Assembly: GCA_964655005.1 (NCBI GenBank)
Contig: CAZZKE010000061.1
Coordinates: 1 to 17,871, forward strand
Source: CAZZKE01 sp964655005
GTDB lineage: Bacteria; Pseudomonadota; Alphaproteobacteria; Rhodospirillales; JABHCV01
Length of the DNA stretch: 17,871 nucleotides
Direction of reading: 5' to 3'
Positions 1-7,074 of the stretch are shown here, one piece after another. The first letter of the stretch is position 1; each line of letters begins with the position of its first letter. Under the pieces are notes generated by a model. The model ran no database searches. It worked only from the letters and a program-made list of their open reading frames with translations, and was not told the origin of the DNA. Made by a program: the position numbers and the translations under genes.

Positions 1-24
1 TGGTATTACTGAATTCGATTTTCC

Positions 25-1908
25 CTACTGTAGTTGTTCCGCCGTCTCAATCAGTTCCTGCATTCTTATCCAGGAATCTTCGGCCTTGTTCAGGGAAGAT
101 TTGATTTCTCCCAACTTGAGTTGCAGATCCATGATTTTTGCCGTCGATCCCTGGTAAATATCCGGGTCGGCGAGGCGTGTCTCGATATCCGTCTTCTGCT
201 TGTTAAGAACCTTTACCTGGTCCTCTGCCTGCTTGGCGTTTTTGCGAATACTGGCGGTTTCGGCGCGGGCCCGGGCGCGCAGCTTGCGGGCTTCCTTGCG
301 GCTGATGCCGCCTAGCCGGGCGGACTGTTTGCCGCCACCGCCGCGCCGGTCGTCGAGCAGCTTGTTGCGGTAATCGGCCAAGTCGCCGTCGTATGATTTA
401 CAGGTACCATTTTCGACCAGCCACAGCCGGTCGCAGACCAGTTCCAGCAGATGCGGGTCGTGACTGACTATGATCACCGCGCCCTGATAATCATTCAGCG
501 CCCGAACCAGGGCCTCCCTGGCGTCCACATCCAGGTGGTTGGTCGGTTCATCGAGCAACAACACATGCGGCGCATCAAGGGTCATCACCGCAAACAGCAG
601 CCGGGCTTTTTCGCCACCCGACAGGTTGGCTACCGTGGTCCCGACCTTGTCGGCGCCGAACCCGAACCGGCCCAGTTGCGACCGTACCCTGGATTCAGGC
701 GCATCGCCCAGTTTCGATGACATCACTTGCAGCGCCGTTTGTTCGGCGTCCAGTTCTTCGGTCTGGTGCTGGGCGAAATAGCCGAAGCGCAGCTTGCCCG
801 ATTTTCTAAGGGTTCCCGACAGGGGTTTGAGGCGGCCCGACAGCAATTTGATAAGCGTCGACTTGCCGTTGCCGTTGGCCCCGATCAGGGCGATGCGGTC
901 ATCCATGTCAATGCGTAAATCAAGGCCGCCCAGCACCGGTTCGCCGGGGGCATAGCCGACTTCCGCGTCATCCAGGGTTATCAGCGGCGGCGCCAGCTGG
1001 TCGGGCGGCGGGAAGTCGAAGGCCGTTGTCCGTTCTTCGATCATCGAGGCGATGGGCTGCATACGGGCAAGCATTTTCAGGCGGCTTTGGGCCTGCCTGG
1101 CCTTGTTGGCCTGAGCCCGGAAGCGGTCGACGAAGGACTGGATATGTTTCTGTTCGGCGATTTGCTTGTCCCGCAGTTTTGACTCATTGGCCATGCGTTC
1201 GCTGCGGGTCCGTTCAAAACGGTCATAACCGCCGCTGTAGCGGGTCAGTTTCTGGCCTTGCAGATGCACGATGCCATCGACCGAGGCGTTGAGCAGGGTA
1301 CGGTCGTGACTTATCACCAGCAGGGTACCGCGCCAGTTCGCCAGATAACTTTCCAGCCACATCGTGGCTTCCAGGTCCAGATGGTTGGTCGGCTCATCCA
1401 GCAGCATCATGTCGGGACTGGAGAACAGCACGGCCGCCAGCGCCACACGCATCCGCCAGCCGCCGGAAAAATCCGTACACGGCTGCGCCTGCGCTTCTTC
1501 GCTGAAGCCCAGTCCGGCCAGGATAATGGCGGCCCGGGACGGCGCCGAATGGGCATCTATATCGGCCAGGCGGGTGTGGATATCGGCGATCCGTCCGGGT
1601 TCGCTGGCGGTTTCCGATTCGGCCAGCAACTGGGCCCGTTCGGTATCGGCGGCGAGCACCGTTTCGAGCAGGCTTTCGGGGCCGCTTGGGGCCTCCTGGG
1701 CGACGGTGGCGATTCTGACCCGCTTGCGCAACGATATCGATCCGTCATCGGGACCGACCTCGCCCAGCACCAGTTTAAACAGCGTCGTCTTGCCGGTTCC
1801 ATTGCGCCCGACCAGTCCCAACTTGTGGCCTTCGGGGATGGCGACGGTGGCATGATCGAACAGCACGCGGCCACCGATTCGATAGGTAAGATCGTTAATA
1901 TGTAACAT
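25..1908 (-). CDS. ABC-F family ATP-binding protein (YheS/Uup-like)
   Basis: A 627-residue soluble protein with two ABC ATPase domains and no membrane segment, which is the ABC-F layout; these proteins act on ribosomes rather than as transporters. Domain 1 has Walker A GRNGTGKT at about 34-41, the signature SGGWR near 148 and Walker B LLDEPTNHLD from about 169. Domain 2 has GANGNGKST at about 343-351, LSGGEKA from about 429 and LLLDEPTNHLD from about 450. The linker at about 235-300 is rich in Arg, Lys and Gln, as expected for the ABC-F interdomain linker. The last 90 residues or so are charged and predicted coiled coil, resembling the C-terminal tail of YheS and Uup. The ATG start gives a domain beginning right at residue 1. 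It diverges from ndk. Family assignment is firm; which ABC-F subgroup (YheS, Uup or another) is not settled by reading alone. Confidence 0.93.
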   Translation of the reverse strand: MLHINDLTYRIGGRVLFDHATVAIPEGHKLGLVGRNGTGKTTLFKLVLGEVGPDDGSISLRKRVRIATVAQEAPSGPESLLETVLAADTERAQLLAESETASEPGRIADIHTRLADIDAHSAPSRAAIILAGLGFSEEAQAQPCTDFSGGWRMRVALAAVLFSSPDMMLLDEPTNHLDLEATMWLESYLANWRGTLLVISHDRTLLNASVDGIVHLQGQKLTRYSGGYDRFERTRSERMANESKLRDKQIAEQKHIQSFVDRFRAQANKARQAQSRLKMLARMQPIASMIEERTTAFDFPPPDQLAPPLITLDDAEVGYAPGEPVLGGLDLRIDMDDRIALIGANGNGKSTLIKLLSGRLKPLSGTLRKSGKLRFGYFAQHQTEELDAEQTALQVMSSKLGDAPESRVRSQLGRFGFGADKVGTTVANLSGGEKARLLFAVMTLDAPHVLLLDEPTNHLDVDAREALVRALNDYQGAVIIVSHDPHLLELVCDRLWLVENGTCKSYDGDLADYRNKLLDDRRGGGGKQSARLGGISRKEARKLRARARAETASIRKNAKQAEDQVKVLNKQKTDIETRLADPDIYQGSTAKIMDLQLKLGEIKSSLNKAEDSWIRMQELIETAEQLQ

Positions 1909-2000
1909 GGCCGGGGTGATAGCATGTAATACCAGAGAGCGCTAACAAAGACTCATCGGAATTAAGCCGCCGCCCGCGCCATTTTTATATTCGCAAACAC

Positions 2001-2029
2001 TTGCCTTGGACGGCGGATGGGGCTATAAA
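2001..2029 (+). promoter_or_regulatory. Sigma70-type promoter of ndk
   Basis: A TTGCCT box at 2001-2006 and a TATAAA box at 2024-2029 are separated by exactly 17 bp, close to the housekeeping consensus. They lie about 80 bp upstream of the ndk ATG on the same strand, in the 202-bp gap between the divergent ABC-F gene and ndk. A short CGGCGG / CCGCCG inverted pair (2011-2016 and 2031-2036) brackets the -10 box, but I would not call an operator from it. No equally clear promoter for the ABC-F gene was seen in the gap. Confidence 0.55.
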
Positions 2030-2110
2030 CCGCCGCCTTATATAGGATTTCGGCGAATAACCCGGAACATCATTTCAATCAACCGATACAGAAACGGAGG
2101 GACCTGGGGA

Positions 2111-2533
2111 ATGGCTATTGAACGCACCCTGTCCATCATCAAACCGGACGCCACGGAACGCAATATAACCGGAAAAATCAACACCAAATTTGAAGAAGCG
2201 GGGCTGCGTTTCGTCGCCCAGCGCCGGGTCCGCCTGTCGCGCGAACAGGCCGAGGCATTCTACGCCGAACACAAGGAACGCTCGTTCTTCGGTGAATTGG
2301 TCGATTACATGATTTCGGCTCCGGTGGTGGTCCAGGTCATGGAAGGCGAAGACGCCATTATGAAAAACCGGGAAGTGATGGGCGCCACCAACCCGGCCAA
2401 TGCCGACGAAGGCACCATTCGCAAGGAATTTGGCCTCAATGTGCAGGAAAATTCCGTGCATGGTTCGGACAGTCCGGAAAGCGCGGCCCGCGAAATCAGC
2501 TTTTTCTTCAGCGACGCGGAACTGGTCGGCTGA
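2111..2533 (+). CDS. ndk: Nucleoside diphosphate kinase
   Basis: A 140-residue protein matching the usual 140-143 residues of bacterial Ndk, which transfers the terminal phosphate of ATP to other NDPs through a phosphohistidine. It opens with the typical ERTLSIIKPDAT segment and contains the active-site loop SVHGSDS with His117, plus the RSFF and NPANADEGTIR segments that bind nucleotide. The reading frame is open further upstream to 2006, but the ATG at 2111 is preceded by ACGGAGGGA at 2094-2102 with good spacing, and the family begins at this residue. It is transcribed alone from the promoter at 2001-2029 and converges on the merR-like gene, whose stop lies only 16 bp past the ndk stop. Confidence 0.97.
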   Translation: MAIERTLSIIKPDATERNITGKINTKFEEAGLRFVAQRRVRLSREQAEAFYAEHKERSFFGELVDYMISAPVVVQVMEGEDAIMKNREVMGATNPANADEGTIRKEFGLNVQENSVHGSDSPESAAREISFFFSDAELVG

Positions 2534-2549
2534 TTTTTCGGCGGTATTT

Positions 2550-2981
2550 TTAAATTTCGGGCTGGAACAGGGCGTCGATGATCGGGCATTCGGGAACCGT
2601 GCCCCCCTCGCATTGCGCCGCCATGTTCCTGAGTACCTTTTCCAGCTTTTTTAAGTCGGAAATTTTCTTTTTGACATCTTTCTGATGGTTGAGAGTTAAA
2701 TCTCTGACTTCGTCGCAGGTATAATGACCGCCGTCGACCAAGCCTAGCAGGCTGCGGATTTCTTCGATGGTGAAGCCAAGATTCCGGCTCCGGAGAATGA
2801 ATGTAAGACGCTTGAAATGCTCGTCGCCATATACCCGGTGGCCGTTCCTGCTGCGCGGCGGGTCCGGCATCAGGGCGATGCGTTCGTAATACCTTACCGT
2901 TTCGATATTGCTTCCGGTCAGCGAAGCGATTTTCCCGCGTGAATATTCGCCGTGCCGGGGCATCTTAAGTTCCATATTCAT
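2550..2981 (-). CDS. merR: MerR family Hg(II)-responsive regulator
   Basis: A 143-residue transcription factor. The N-terminal winged helix of the MerR family is clear (SRGKIASLTG, ETVRYYERIAL, NGHRVYGDEHFKRL) and is followed by a long dimerisation helix. Three cysteines, Cys89, Cys124 and Cys132, reproduce the Hg(II) site of MerR: the 35-residue spacing between the first two equals that of Cys82 and Cys117 in Tn501 MerR, and the third sits 8 rather than 9 residues further on in the CEGGTVPECP loop. It diverges from merT and should repress and activate that promoter by DNA twisting. ATG codons at 2981, 2975 and 2963 are possible starts; a GGAG sits 3 nt before the first and 9 nt before the second, so the true protein may be two residues shorter. 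Confidence 0.92.
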   Translation of the reverse strand: MNMELKMPRHGEYSRGKIASLTGSNIETVRYYERIALMPDPPRSRNGHRVYGDEHFKRLTFILRSRNLGFTIEEIRSLLGLVDGGHYTCDEVRDLTLNHQKDVKKKISDLKKLEKVLRNMAAQCEGGTVPECPIIDALFQPEI

Positions 2982-3002
2982 TTTCTCCGATAGGCTTCAT
3001 GT

Positions 3003-3017
3003 CTGTATTAACTACAG
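3003..3017. promoter_or_regulatory. Possible second MerR-type dyad near merR
   Basis: A perfect 15-bp inverted repeat, CTGTA-TTAAC-TACAG, lies about 22 bp upstream of the merR start. Its minus-strand reading contains CCTGTAG, the same seven bases found in the dyad of the merT promoter. It could be an autoregulatory site for MerR, but the arms are only 5 bp and no convincing -35/-10 pair was found for merR, so this is tentative. Confidence 0.3.
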
Positions 3018-3121
3018 GATGCGTCATGTTGCCCGCGCTGAACAGAAAAATAATGTTACGGGCCGCCTGCAGTGGCGGGCATAGCCCGATTTTCAATCAC
3101 AAGATTATCATAAATTAGTCC

Positions 3122-3152
3122 TTGAACCTGTAGCAGGTACAACCGTTACATT
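3122..3152 (+). promoter_or_regulatory. MerR-type operator/promoter of the mer operon
   Basis: A -35 box TTGAAC (3122-3127) and a -10 box TACATT (3147-3152) are separated by 19 bp, the over-long spacer typical of MerR-controlled promoters. Within it lies a near-perfect dyad at 3122-3142: the left half TTGAACCTG and right half CAGGTACAA flank a 3-bp centre and differ from perfect symmetry at one position per arm. This is the arrangement in which MerR holds RNA polymerase inactive until Hg(II) binding untwists the spacer. It points into merT and leaves a leader of roughly 45 nt. Confidence 0.85.
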
Positions 3153-3204
3153 GCGTTTATGTAATGAAGCGACTGGTCATTTTGCCGGAAGGATTGAGGA
3201 ATCG

Positions 3205-3630
3205 ATGGAAATATCGGGAAACGGCTATGGAGCGTCTGTGCGGGGTGACGACGACACTTCATCGGCCATGCAGAATGACGAAACCGGCAAGAAGAGGTTG
3301 GTGGCGACGGGCAGTATTCTCGGGGCCATTGCCGCTTCGTCCTGTTGCATCGTGCCGCTGGTTTTGTTCAGCCTTGGCATTGGCGGGGCATGGATCGGCA
3401 ACCTTACGGCCCTTTATCCCTATAAGCCGATTTTCGTCACCATAACCCTGGCCTTCCTGGCCGGTGGTTTCTATATGGCCTACCGCAAGCCGAAAATGGC
3501 CTGCGAGACGGGTTCCTATTGCGCCAGCCCGGCATCCGACCGGGTTTTGAAAGTATCTCTTTGGGGGGCGACGCTGCTGGTCATCGCCGCCCTGGCTTTC
3601 CCTTATATCGCCCCCTACCTGTTGAACTGA
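3205..3630 (+). CDS. merT: Mercuric ion transport protein MerT
   Basis: Inner-membrane Hg(II) importer, 141 residues from the chosen start. The first membrane helix carries the vicinal pair SSCCIVPLVL (Cys47-Cys48) that receives Hg(II) from MerP, followed by the GGAWIGNLTALYPYKPIF segment highly typical of MerT. A cytoplasmic loop holds Cys100 and Cys106 (MACETGSYC), the second thiol pair, and a third helix ends the protein (ALAFPYIAPYLL). The frame stays open back to a TTG at 3151, but that codon lies inside the -10 box, so it cannot be the start. The ATG at 3205 follows GAGGA at 3196-3200; an ATG at 3268 would give 120 residues, nearer the usual 116, but has no evident ribosome-binding site. 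The short hydrophilic N-terminal extension is therefore uncertain. Confidence 0.92.
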   Translation: MEISGNGYGASVRGDDDTSSAMQNDETGKKRLVATGSILGAIAASSCCIVPLVLFSLGIGGAWIGNLTALYPYKPIFVTITLAFLAGGFYMAYRKPKMACETGSYCASPASDRVLKVSLWGATLLVIAALAFPYIAPYLLN

Positions 3631-3649
3631 TTTAATGGAGATGGATAAG

Positions 3650-4015
3650 ATGAAACGTCTGTTTGCCGCCGCCGCCGTCCTGGCGACTGTTTTCGCCGCC
3701 GGGGCGGCCTTCGCCGCCGAGAAGACCGTCAAGCTGACGGTTGAAAACATGTATTGCGCCTCCTGCCCCTATATCGTGCAACAGAGCCTGATCGGGGTGC
3801 CGGGAGTTTCAAAGGTGAAAGTCTCCTTGGAGCGGAAAACCGCCCTGGTCACGTTCGATGATAGCCAGACCAACGTCGAGGCCCTGACCGATGCGACATT
3901 CGATTCCGGATACCCATCCCGGCTTGCGGAAAATAATTCCGGCAGCCAACCTGAAGTTGCAAAAAATAATGAAAACTGGTGGTCCAAATTGAAACAGATG
4001 AGCATATTCAATTAG
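3650..4015 (+). CDS. merP: Periplasmic mercury-binding protein MerP
   Basis: A 121-residue exported protein. An Ala-rich signal peptide (residues 1-23, cut likely after AAFAA) precedes a heavy-metal-associated domain whose MYCASCP motif (Cys36, Cys39) binds one Hg(II) and hands it to MerT. Typical MerP ends near residue 91; here about 30 further residues follow, polar and Asn/Ser-rich and then Trp-containing (NENWWSKLKQM). The ATG at 3650 is chosen over two in-frame ATGs at 3635 and 3641 because GGAG at 3637-3640 is spaced correctly only for 3650 and the signal peptide begins MKRLF there. It lies 19 bp after merT in the same operon, with 57 bp to the next gene. Confidence 0.93.
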   Translation: MKRLFAAAAVLATVFAAGAAFAAEKTVKLTVENMYCASCPYIVQQSLIGVPGVSKVKVSLERKTALVTFDDSQTNVEALTDATFDSGYPSRLAENNSGSQPEVAKNNENWWSKLKQMSIFN

Positions 4016-4072
4016 CCCAACCGTCGCCTGAACATTTGACGCCGCGATATTCATTTTGAAAGGCCGCAAGTT

Positions 4073-4462
4073 ATGGACGATAAATCAAAATTGCGAACCG
4101 GTTACATCGGCTCGGCGGTAGCGGCGATTTGCTGCTTCACGCCGGTTCTGGTCATCGGCCTGGGCGCGATTGGCCTGTCGGCCTGGGTCAGCGGACTGGA
4201 CTACGTGCTGTTTCCCGTGATGTTCGCATCGTTGGGTTTTGTCGCCCATTCCCTTTATTTGCGGGCCGGTAAAATCGGGCCACGGCCCGGCCTGATTATT
4301 GTCGCGGTCGTGGCGGCCCTGTCGGTCCTTATCATCTGGCTGGAGTTTAAATTCGCCTTACGCATTTCCCTGGCCGCCGCCGCCGCAGTTGCGCTCTACG
4401 CCTGGTATTTACGCCGTGGCGGGGCGCTTTCCGGTGACCGCGAAATGGAACGGCAATCATGA
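4073..4462 (+). CDS. merF: MerF-like mercury transporter, enlarged
   Basis: A 129-residue membrane protein. The first 60 residues match MerF: a helix with AAICCFTPVLVIGLGAIGLS (Cys20-Cys21) and a second helix starting in GLDYVLFPVMF. MerF moves Hg(II) across the inner membrane by thiol exchange. Classical MerF is about 81 residues with two helices and a second Cys pair near the C-terminus. This protein has no further cysteine and instead has two additional hydrophobic segments at about 72-90 and 96-113, so four helices in all. GAAAGG at 4058-4063 serves as ribosome-binding site. Its last codons overlap merA by 4 bp (ATGA), indicating translational coupling. The MerF assignment is firm for the N-terminal half; the role of the C-terminal half is unknown. 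Confidence 0.85.
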   Translation: MDDKSKLRTGYIGSAVAAICCFTPVLVIGLGAIGLSAWVSGLDYVLFPVMFASLGFVAHSLYLRAGKIGPRPGLIIVAVVAALSVLIIWLEFKFALRISLAAAAAVALYAWYLRRGGALSGDREMERQS

Positions 4463-5907
4463 CTGATTCAACCGACGACTGCTGCGACACGGCGACGGAA
4501 ACAAATCCCGGCGATCACTACGATCTGGCGGTGATCGGGGCCGGTTCGGCGGGGTTTTCCGCCGCCATCACCGCCGCCGAAGAAGGCGCGCAAGTGGCTC
4601 TCATTGGTCACGGAATGATCGGCGGCACTTGTGTCAATGTCGGCTGTGTGCCGTCCAAGGCGATGATCCGTGCGCTCGAGGCGGTCCATCATGCGAATAC
4701 CGCGTCGCGCTTCGCCGGCGTCAGGGCGCAGGCCCGGGTCGAGGATTGGCAGGCCTTGATTGCGCAGAAGGACGATCTGGTGACGGCGCTTCGCCAGGCC
4801 AAATACAGCGACGTTCTGCCGTCATATAACAATATCTCGTACATGGAAGGGGCGGCCGGCCTTATCGAGGGCGGCGTGCAGGTGAACGGAAAACCGATCA
4901 GGGCCGATAAAATCATCATTGCCACCGGAACATCCCCGGTGGCGCCCGGCATCGACGGCATGGCCGATGTTCCCTATATGACCAGCACCGAAGCCCTGGA
5001 ACTGAAAGAACTTCCGAAGACCCTGCTGGTCATCGGCGGCGGCTATATCGGTTGTGAACTGGCGCAGATGCTGGGCCGTGCGGGCGTTGAGGTGACCATT
5101 GTTTGCCGTTCGCGCCTGTTGCCCGGGGCCGAACCGGAAATCAGCGCGGCCCTGACCGGCTATTTGCGCGATGAAGGCGTTATGGTGCGCGACGGGCTGT
5201 CCTATCATTCCATCGGCAGCACCGGCGATGGCGTCGCCCTTGCAGTCCGTGAAGACGATCACGACACGACCATCAGGGCGGAACGGGTTCTGGTGACCAC
5301 CGGACGCCGCCCCAATACGGACAATATGGGACTGCAAGAGAACGGCGTGGAACTGCTGCCCAACGGCGGCGTCAAGGTCGATGACCGGATGCGTTCGACC
5401 CGTCCCGGCGTATACGCCGCCGGGGATGTCACCGGCGGCGACCAGTTCGTCTACATGGCCGCTTACGGCGCCAAGCTGGCGGCCAGGAACGCGATGAACG
5501 GCGATAGCCTGATCTACGATAATTCAGCCATGCCGTGGGTCGTCTTCACCGACCCGCAGGTCGCCGGAGTAGGCCTTTCCGAGGCATCCGCCAAGGCGAA
5601 AGGGTTTGACGTGAAGACCTCGGTTATCGGCCTGGAGCATGTCCCGCGGGCCATTGCGGCGCGGGACACCAGGGGCCTGATAAAGCTGGTCGCCGACCGC
5701 AAAACGGACAAGCTGCTGGGGGCGCAAATCATTGCCCCGGAAGGCGCCGACAGCATCCAGACGGCGGTCATGGCCATCAAGCACGGCCTGACGGTCGGCG
5801 ATCTGGCCGATACCATTTTTCCGTATCTGACCACGGTAGAGGGCCTGAAGCTGGCGGCCCAGACCTTCGATAAGGATGTCAGTAAACTGTCCTGTTGCGC
5901 CGGCTAG
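4459..5907 (+). CDS. merA: Mercuric reductase MerA
   Basis: Cytoplasmic flavoenzyme of 482 residues that reduces Hg(II) to volatile Hg(0) with NADPH. The FAD-binding site GAGSAG is at 27-32, the redox disulfide GGTCVNVGCVPSK uses Cys58 and Cys63, the NADPH fold GGGYIG is at 193-198, and the second FAD segment YAAGDVTGGDQ is at about 319-329. The C-terminus, FPYLTTVEGLKLAAQTF and then SCCAG (Cys479-Cys480), is the substrate-delivery tail specific to mercuric reductases and separates it from lipoamide or glutathione reductases. The N-terminal MerP-like domain of Tn501 MerA is absent; a short tail with Cys8-Cys9 stands in its place. It is coupled to merF by a 4-bp overlap and followed 9 bp later by a small membrane protein. 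Confidence 0.97.
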   Translation: MTDSTDDCCDTATETNPGDHYDLAVIGAGSAGFSAAITAAEEGAQVALIGHGMIGGTCVNVGCVPSKAMIRALEAVHHANTASRFAGVRAQARVEDWQALIAQKDDLVTALRQAKYSDVLPSYNNISYMEGAAGLIEGGVQVNGKPIRADKIIIATGTSPVAPGIDGMADVPYMTSTEALELKELPKTLLVIGGGYIGCELAQMLGRAGVEVTIVCRSRLLPGAEPEISAALTGYLRDEGVMVRDGLSYHSIGSTGDGVALAVREDDHDTTIRAERVLVTTGRRPNTDNMGLQENGVELLPNGGVKVDDRMRSTRPGVYAAGDVTGGDQFVYMAAYGAKLAARNAMNGDSLIYDNSAMPWVVFTDPQVAGVGLSEASAKAKGFDVKTSVIGLEHVPRAIAARDTRGLIKLVADRKTDKLLGAQIIAPEGADSIQTAVMAIKHGLTVGDLADTIFPYLTTVEGLKLAAQTFDKDVSKLSCCAG

Positions 5908-5916
5908 GGAATCGAT

Positions 5917-6174
5917 ATGAAAAGCCGACTGAATGGCGGAATGGCCGGGCTGATACTGGCAAAAATTGTTTGTTGCGTCGGACTATTGCTTGTCATATCC
6001 GGCGTTCTGACCCTGAATGGAATCGGCGCGTTGCTGTTCGATGGCGGCCTGGTCTGGCCGGTCGCCACGGTCGCCCTTGGCGCGGCGGCCCTGTTTCTTT
6101 TCCGGTGGCGAAAAAACCGCAATCTCTCATCGACGGCGACCGGCGGACATATCGGGGCGGAACACAGCCGATGA
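5917..6174 (+). CDS. Small two-helix membrane protein with Cys-Cys pair, mer operon
   Basis: An 85-residue protein I do not recognise as a named family. It has two hydrophobic segments, about 10-33 and 46-63, then a basic RWRKNR stretch and a polar tail. The first helix carries a vicinal pair AKIVCCVG (Cys19-Cys20), and the overall plan of a CC pair in helix 1 and a short loop resembles MerF, though the sequence around it does not match MerF or MerE. A ribosome-binding site AGGGA at 5906-5910 lies 6 nt before the ATG. It sits between merA and the first CcdA-like gene and overlaps the latter by 4 bp (ATGA), so it is made as part of the operon. A role in Hg(II) transfer or in handing thiol electrons to its neighbours is inference. 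Confidence 0.75.
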   Translation: MKSRLNGGMAGLILAKIVCCVGLLLVISGVLTLNGIGALLFDGGLVWPVATVALGAAALFLFRWRKNRNLSSTATGGHIGAEHSR

Positions 6175-7046
6175 CCGGGGCATTAGCGTATGCATTCCTG
6201 GCCGGGACGATAACCTCTGTAAATCCTTGTGGGCTGGCCCTGCTTCCGGCGTATTTTGCGCGAAGAATCGGCGTCGACGCGGCGGGCCAATCCGCCAGAC
6301 TGGTGATTGTCGCCCGGGCCCTGAAAATCGGCGTCATAACCACGTTCGGCGTACTTGTTGTTTTCAGCCTGGCCGGTGGCGTTATTTCCCTTGGTGGGCT
6401 ATGGCTTACCGCCACCCTGCCGTGGGCCGGACTGGTCATTGGAATTATACTGGCGGCGGTTGGTCTGCTGGTGATGTCCGGCAAGCGCCTGAATGTACGG
6501 TTGCCGATGCCGAAGCGACTCGGCGCGGCAACCGGGATGAACGCCGATGCCGACCTTTCCTACGGTATCGGGTACGGTATTGTTTCGCTCTCTTGCAGTT
6601 TGCCGATTTTCCTTACCGTGATCGGCGTGACCCTGAACGGGAACGCAACCTCCAGCATTTTCAGCTTCATCGCTTTCGGGCTCGGCATAGGAACCGTTCT
6701 GACCGGGCTTTCGGTCGCCGCGGCCTTCGCGCACAATGGGCTGGCCGCCCGGCTTAAGCGGTTCTTGCCATATGTTAACCGGGTCAGCGGCGCCCTGTTG
6801 TTTCTGGCCGGCGCTTATGTGGCGCTTCTTTGGGGCTCGGCGCTCTCGACGGTTGCCCTTCCCGGTCGCGATATACTGGTTTCCGGCGAACTCCTGTCTG
6901 GAATGCTTAAGGGCTGGTTCGCGGAACGAACGGGGCAAATACTGATATCCGCCGTTCTGCTGTTGCTTGTCGCCATCGCGGTTTGGTCCTTTATCGCCCG
7001 TCGGGTCGGTCAAAAATATCCGCCGAAGGAAATTTCCGGCCCCTAA
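6171..7046 (+). CDS. CcdA/DsbD-like membrane protein, copy 1
   Basis: A 291-residue polytopic inner-membrane protein of the cytochrome c biogenesis (CcdA/DsbD transmembrane) type. The first helix holds SVNPCGLALLPAYFARR with Cys20, and a middle helix holds SLSCSLPIFL with Cys142: two helix cysteines placed as in CcdA, which shuttles electrons from cytoplasmic thioredoxin to periplasmic thiols. About seven hydrophobic segments are visible. The frame is open back to 5895, but the ATG at 6171 overlaps the preceding stop (ATGA), and the paralogue at 7075 begins at the same residue. It is followed 28 bp later by that paralogue. No thioredoxin-like domain is fused to it. In mer context it may keep MerP/MerT thiols reduced, or transport metal; both are inference. 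Confidence 0.85.
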   Translation: MTGALAYAFLAGTITSVNPCGLALLPAYFARRIGVDAAGQSARLVIVARALKIGVITTFGVLVVFSLAGGVISLGGLWLTATLPWAGLVIGIILAAVGLLVMSGKRLNVRLPMPKRLGAATGMNADADLSYGIGYGIVSLSCSLPIFLTVIGVTLNGNATSSIFSFIAFGLGIGTVLTGLSVAAAFAHNGLAARLKRFLPYVNRVSGALLFLAGAYVALLWGSALSTVALPGRDILVSGELLSGMLKGWFAERTGQILISAVLLLLVAIAVWSFIARRVGQKYPPKEISGP

Positions 7047-7074
7047 TACCCATTGGCATGAGAGGTGATCCGCT

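Noticed and set aside
1258..1905. Long plus-strand open frame of 215 codons opposite the ABC-F gene
   Set aside because: It is the antisense of a clear ABC-F coding region in GC-rich DNA and its translation has no family resemblance.
1..1934. Nine-base inverted match TGGTATTAC (1-9) and GTAATACCA (1926-1934) flanking the ABC-F gene
   Set aside because: Too short to distinguish from chance and no transposase between; not treated as insertion-element ends.
2006..2110. Extension of ndk by 35 codons to 2006
   Set aside because: It would begin inside the promoter and before the ribosome-binding site; the Ndk family starts at the ATG at 2111.
3076..3088. Hairpin CGGGC-ATA-GCCCG followed by ATTTT as a terminator
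   Set aside because: A 5-bp stem with a short broken T run, and no gene ending upstream of it in that orientation.
3151..3204. Extension of merT to a TTG at 3151
   Set aside because: The codon lies within the -10 box of the mer promoter, so it would not be transcribed from that promoter; the ATG at 3205 has a ribosome-binding site.
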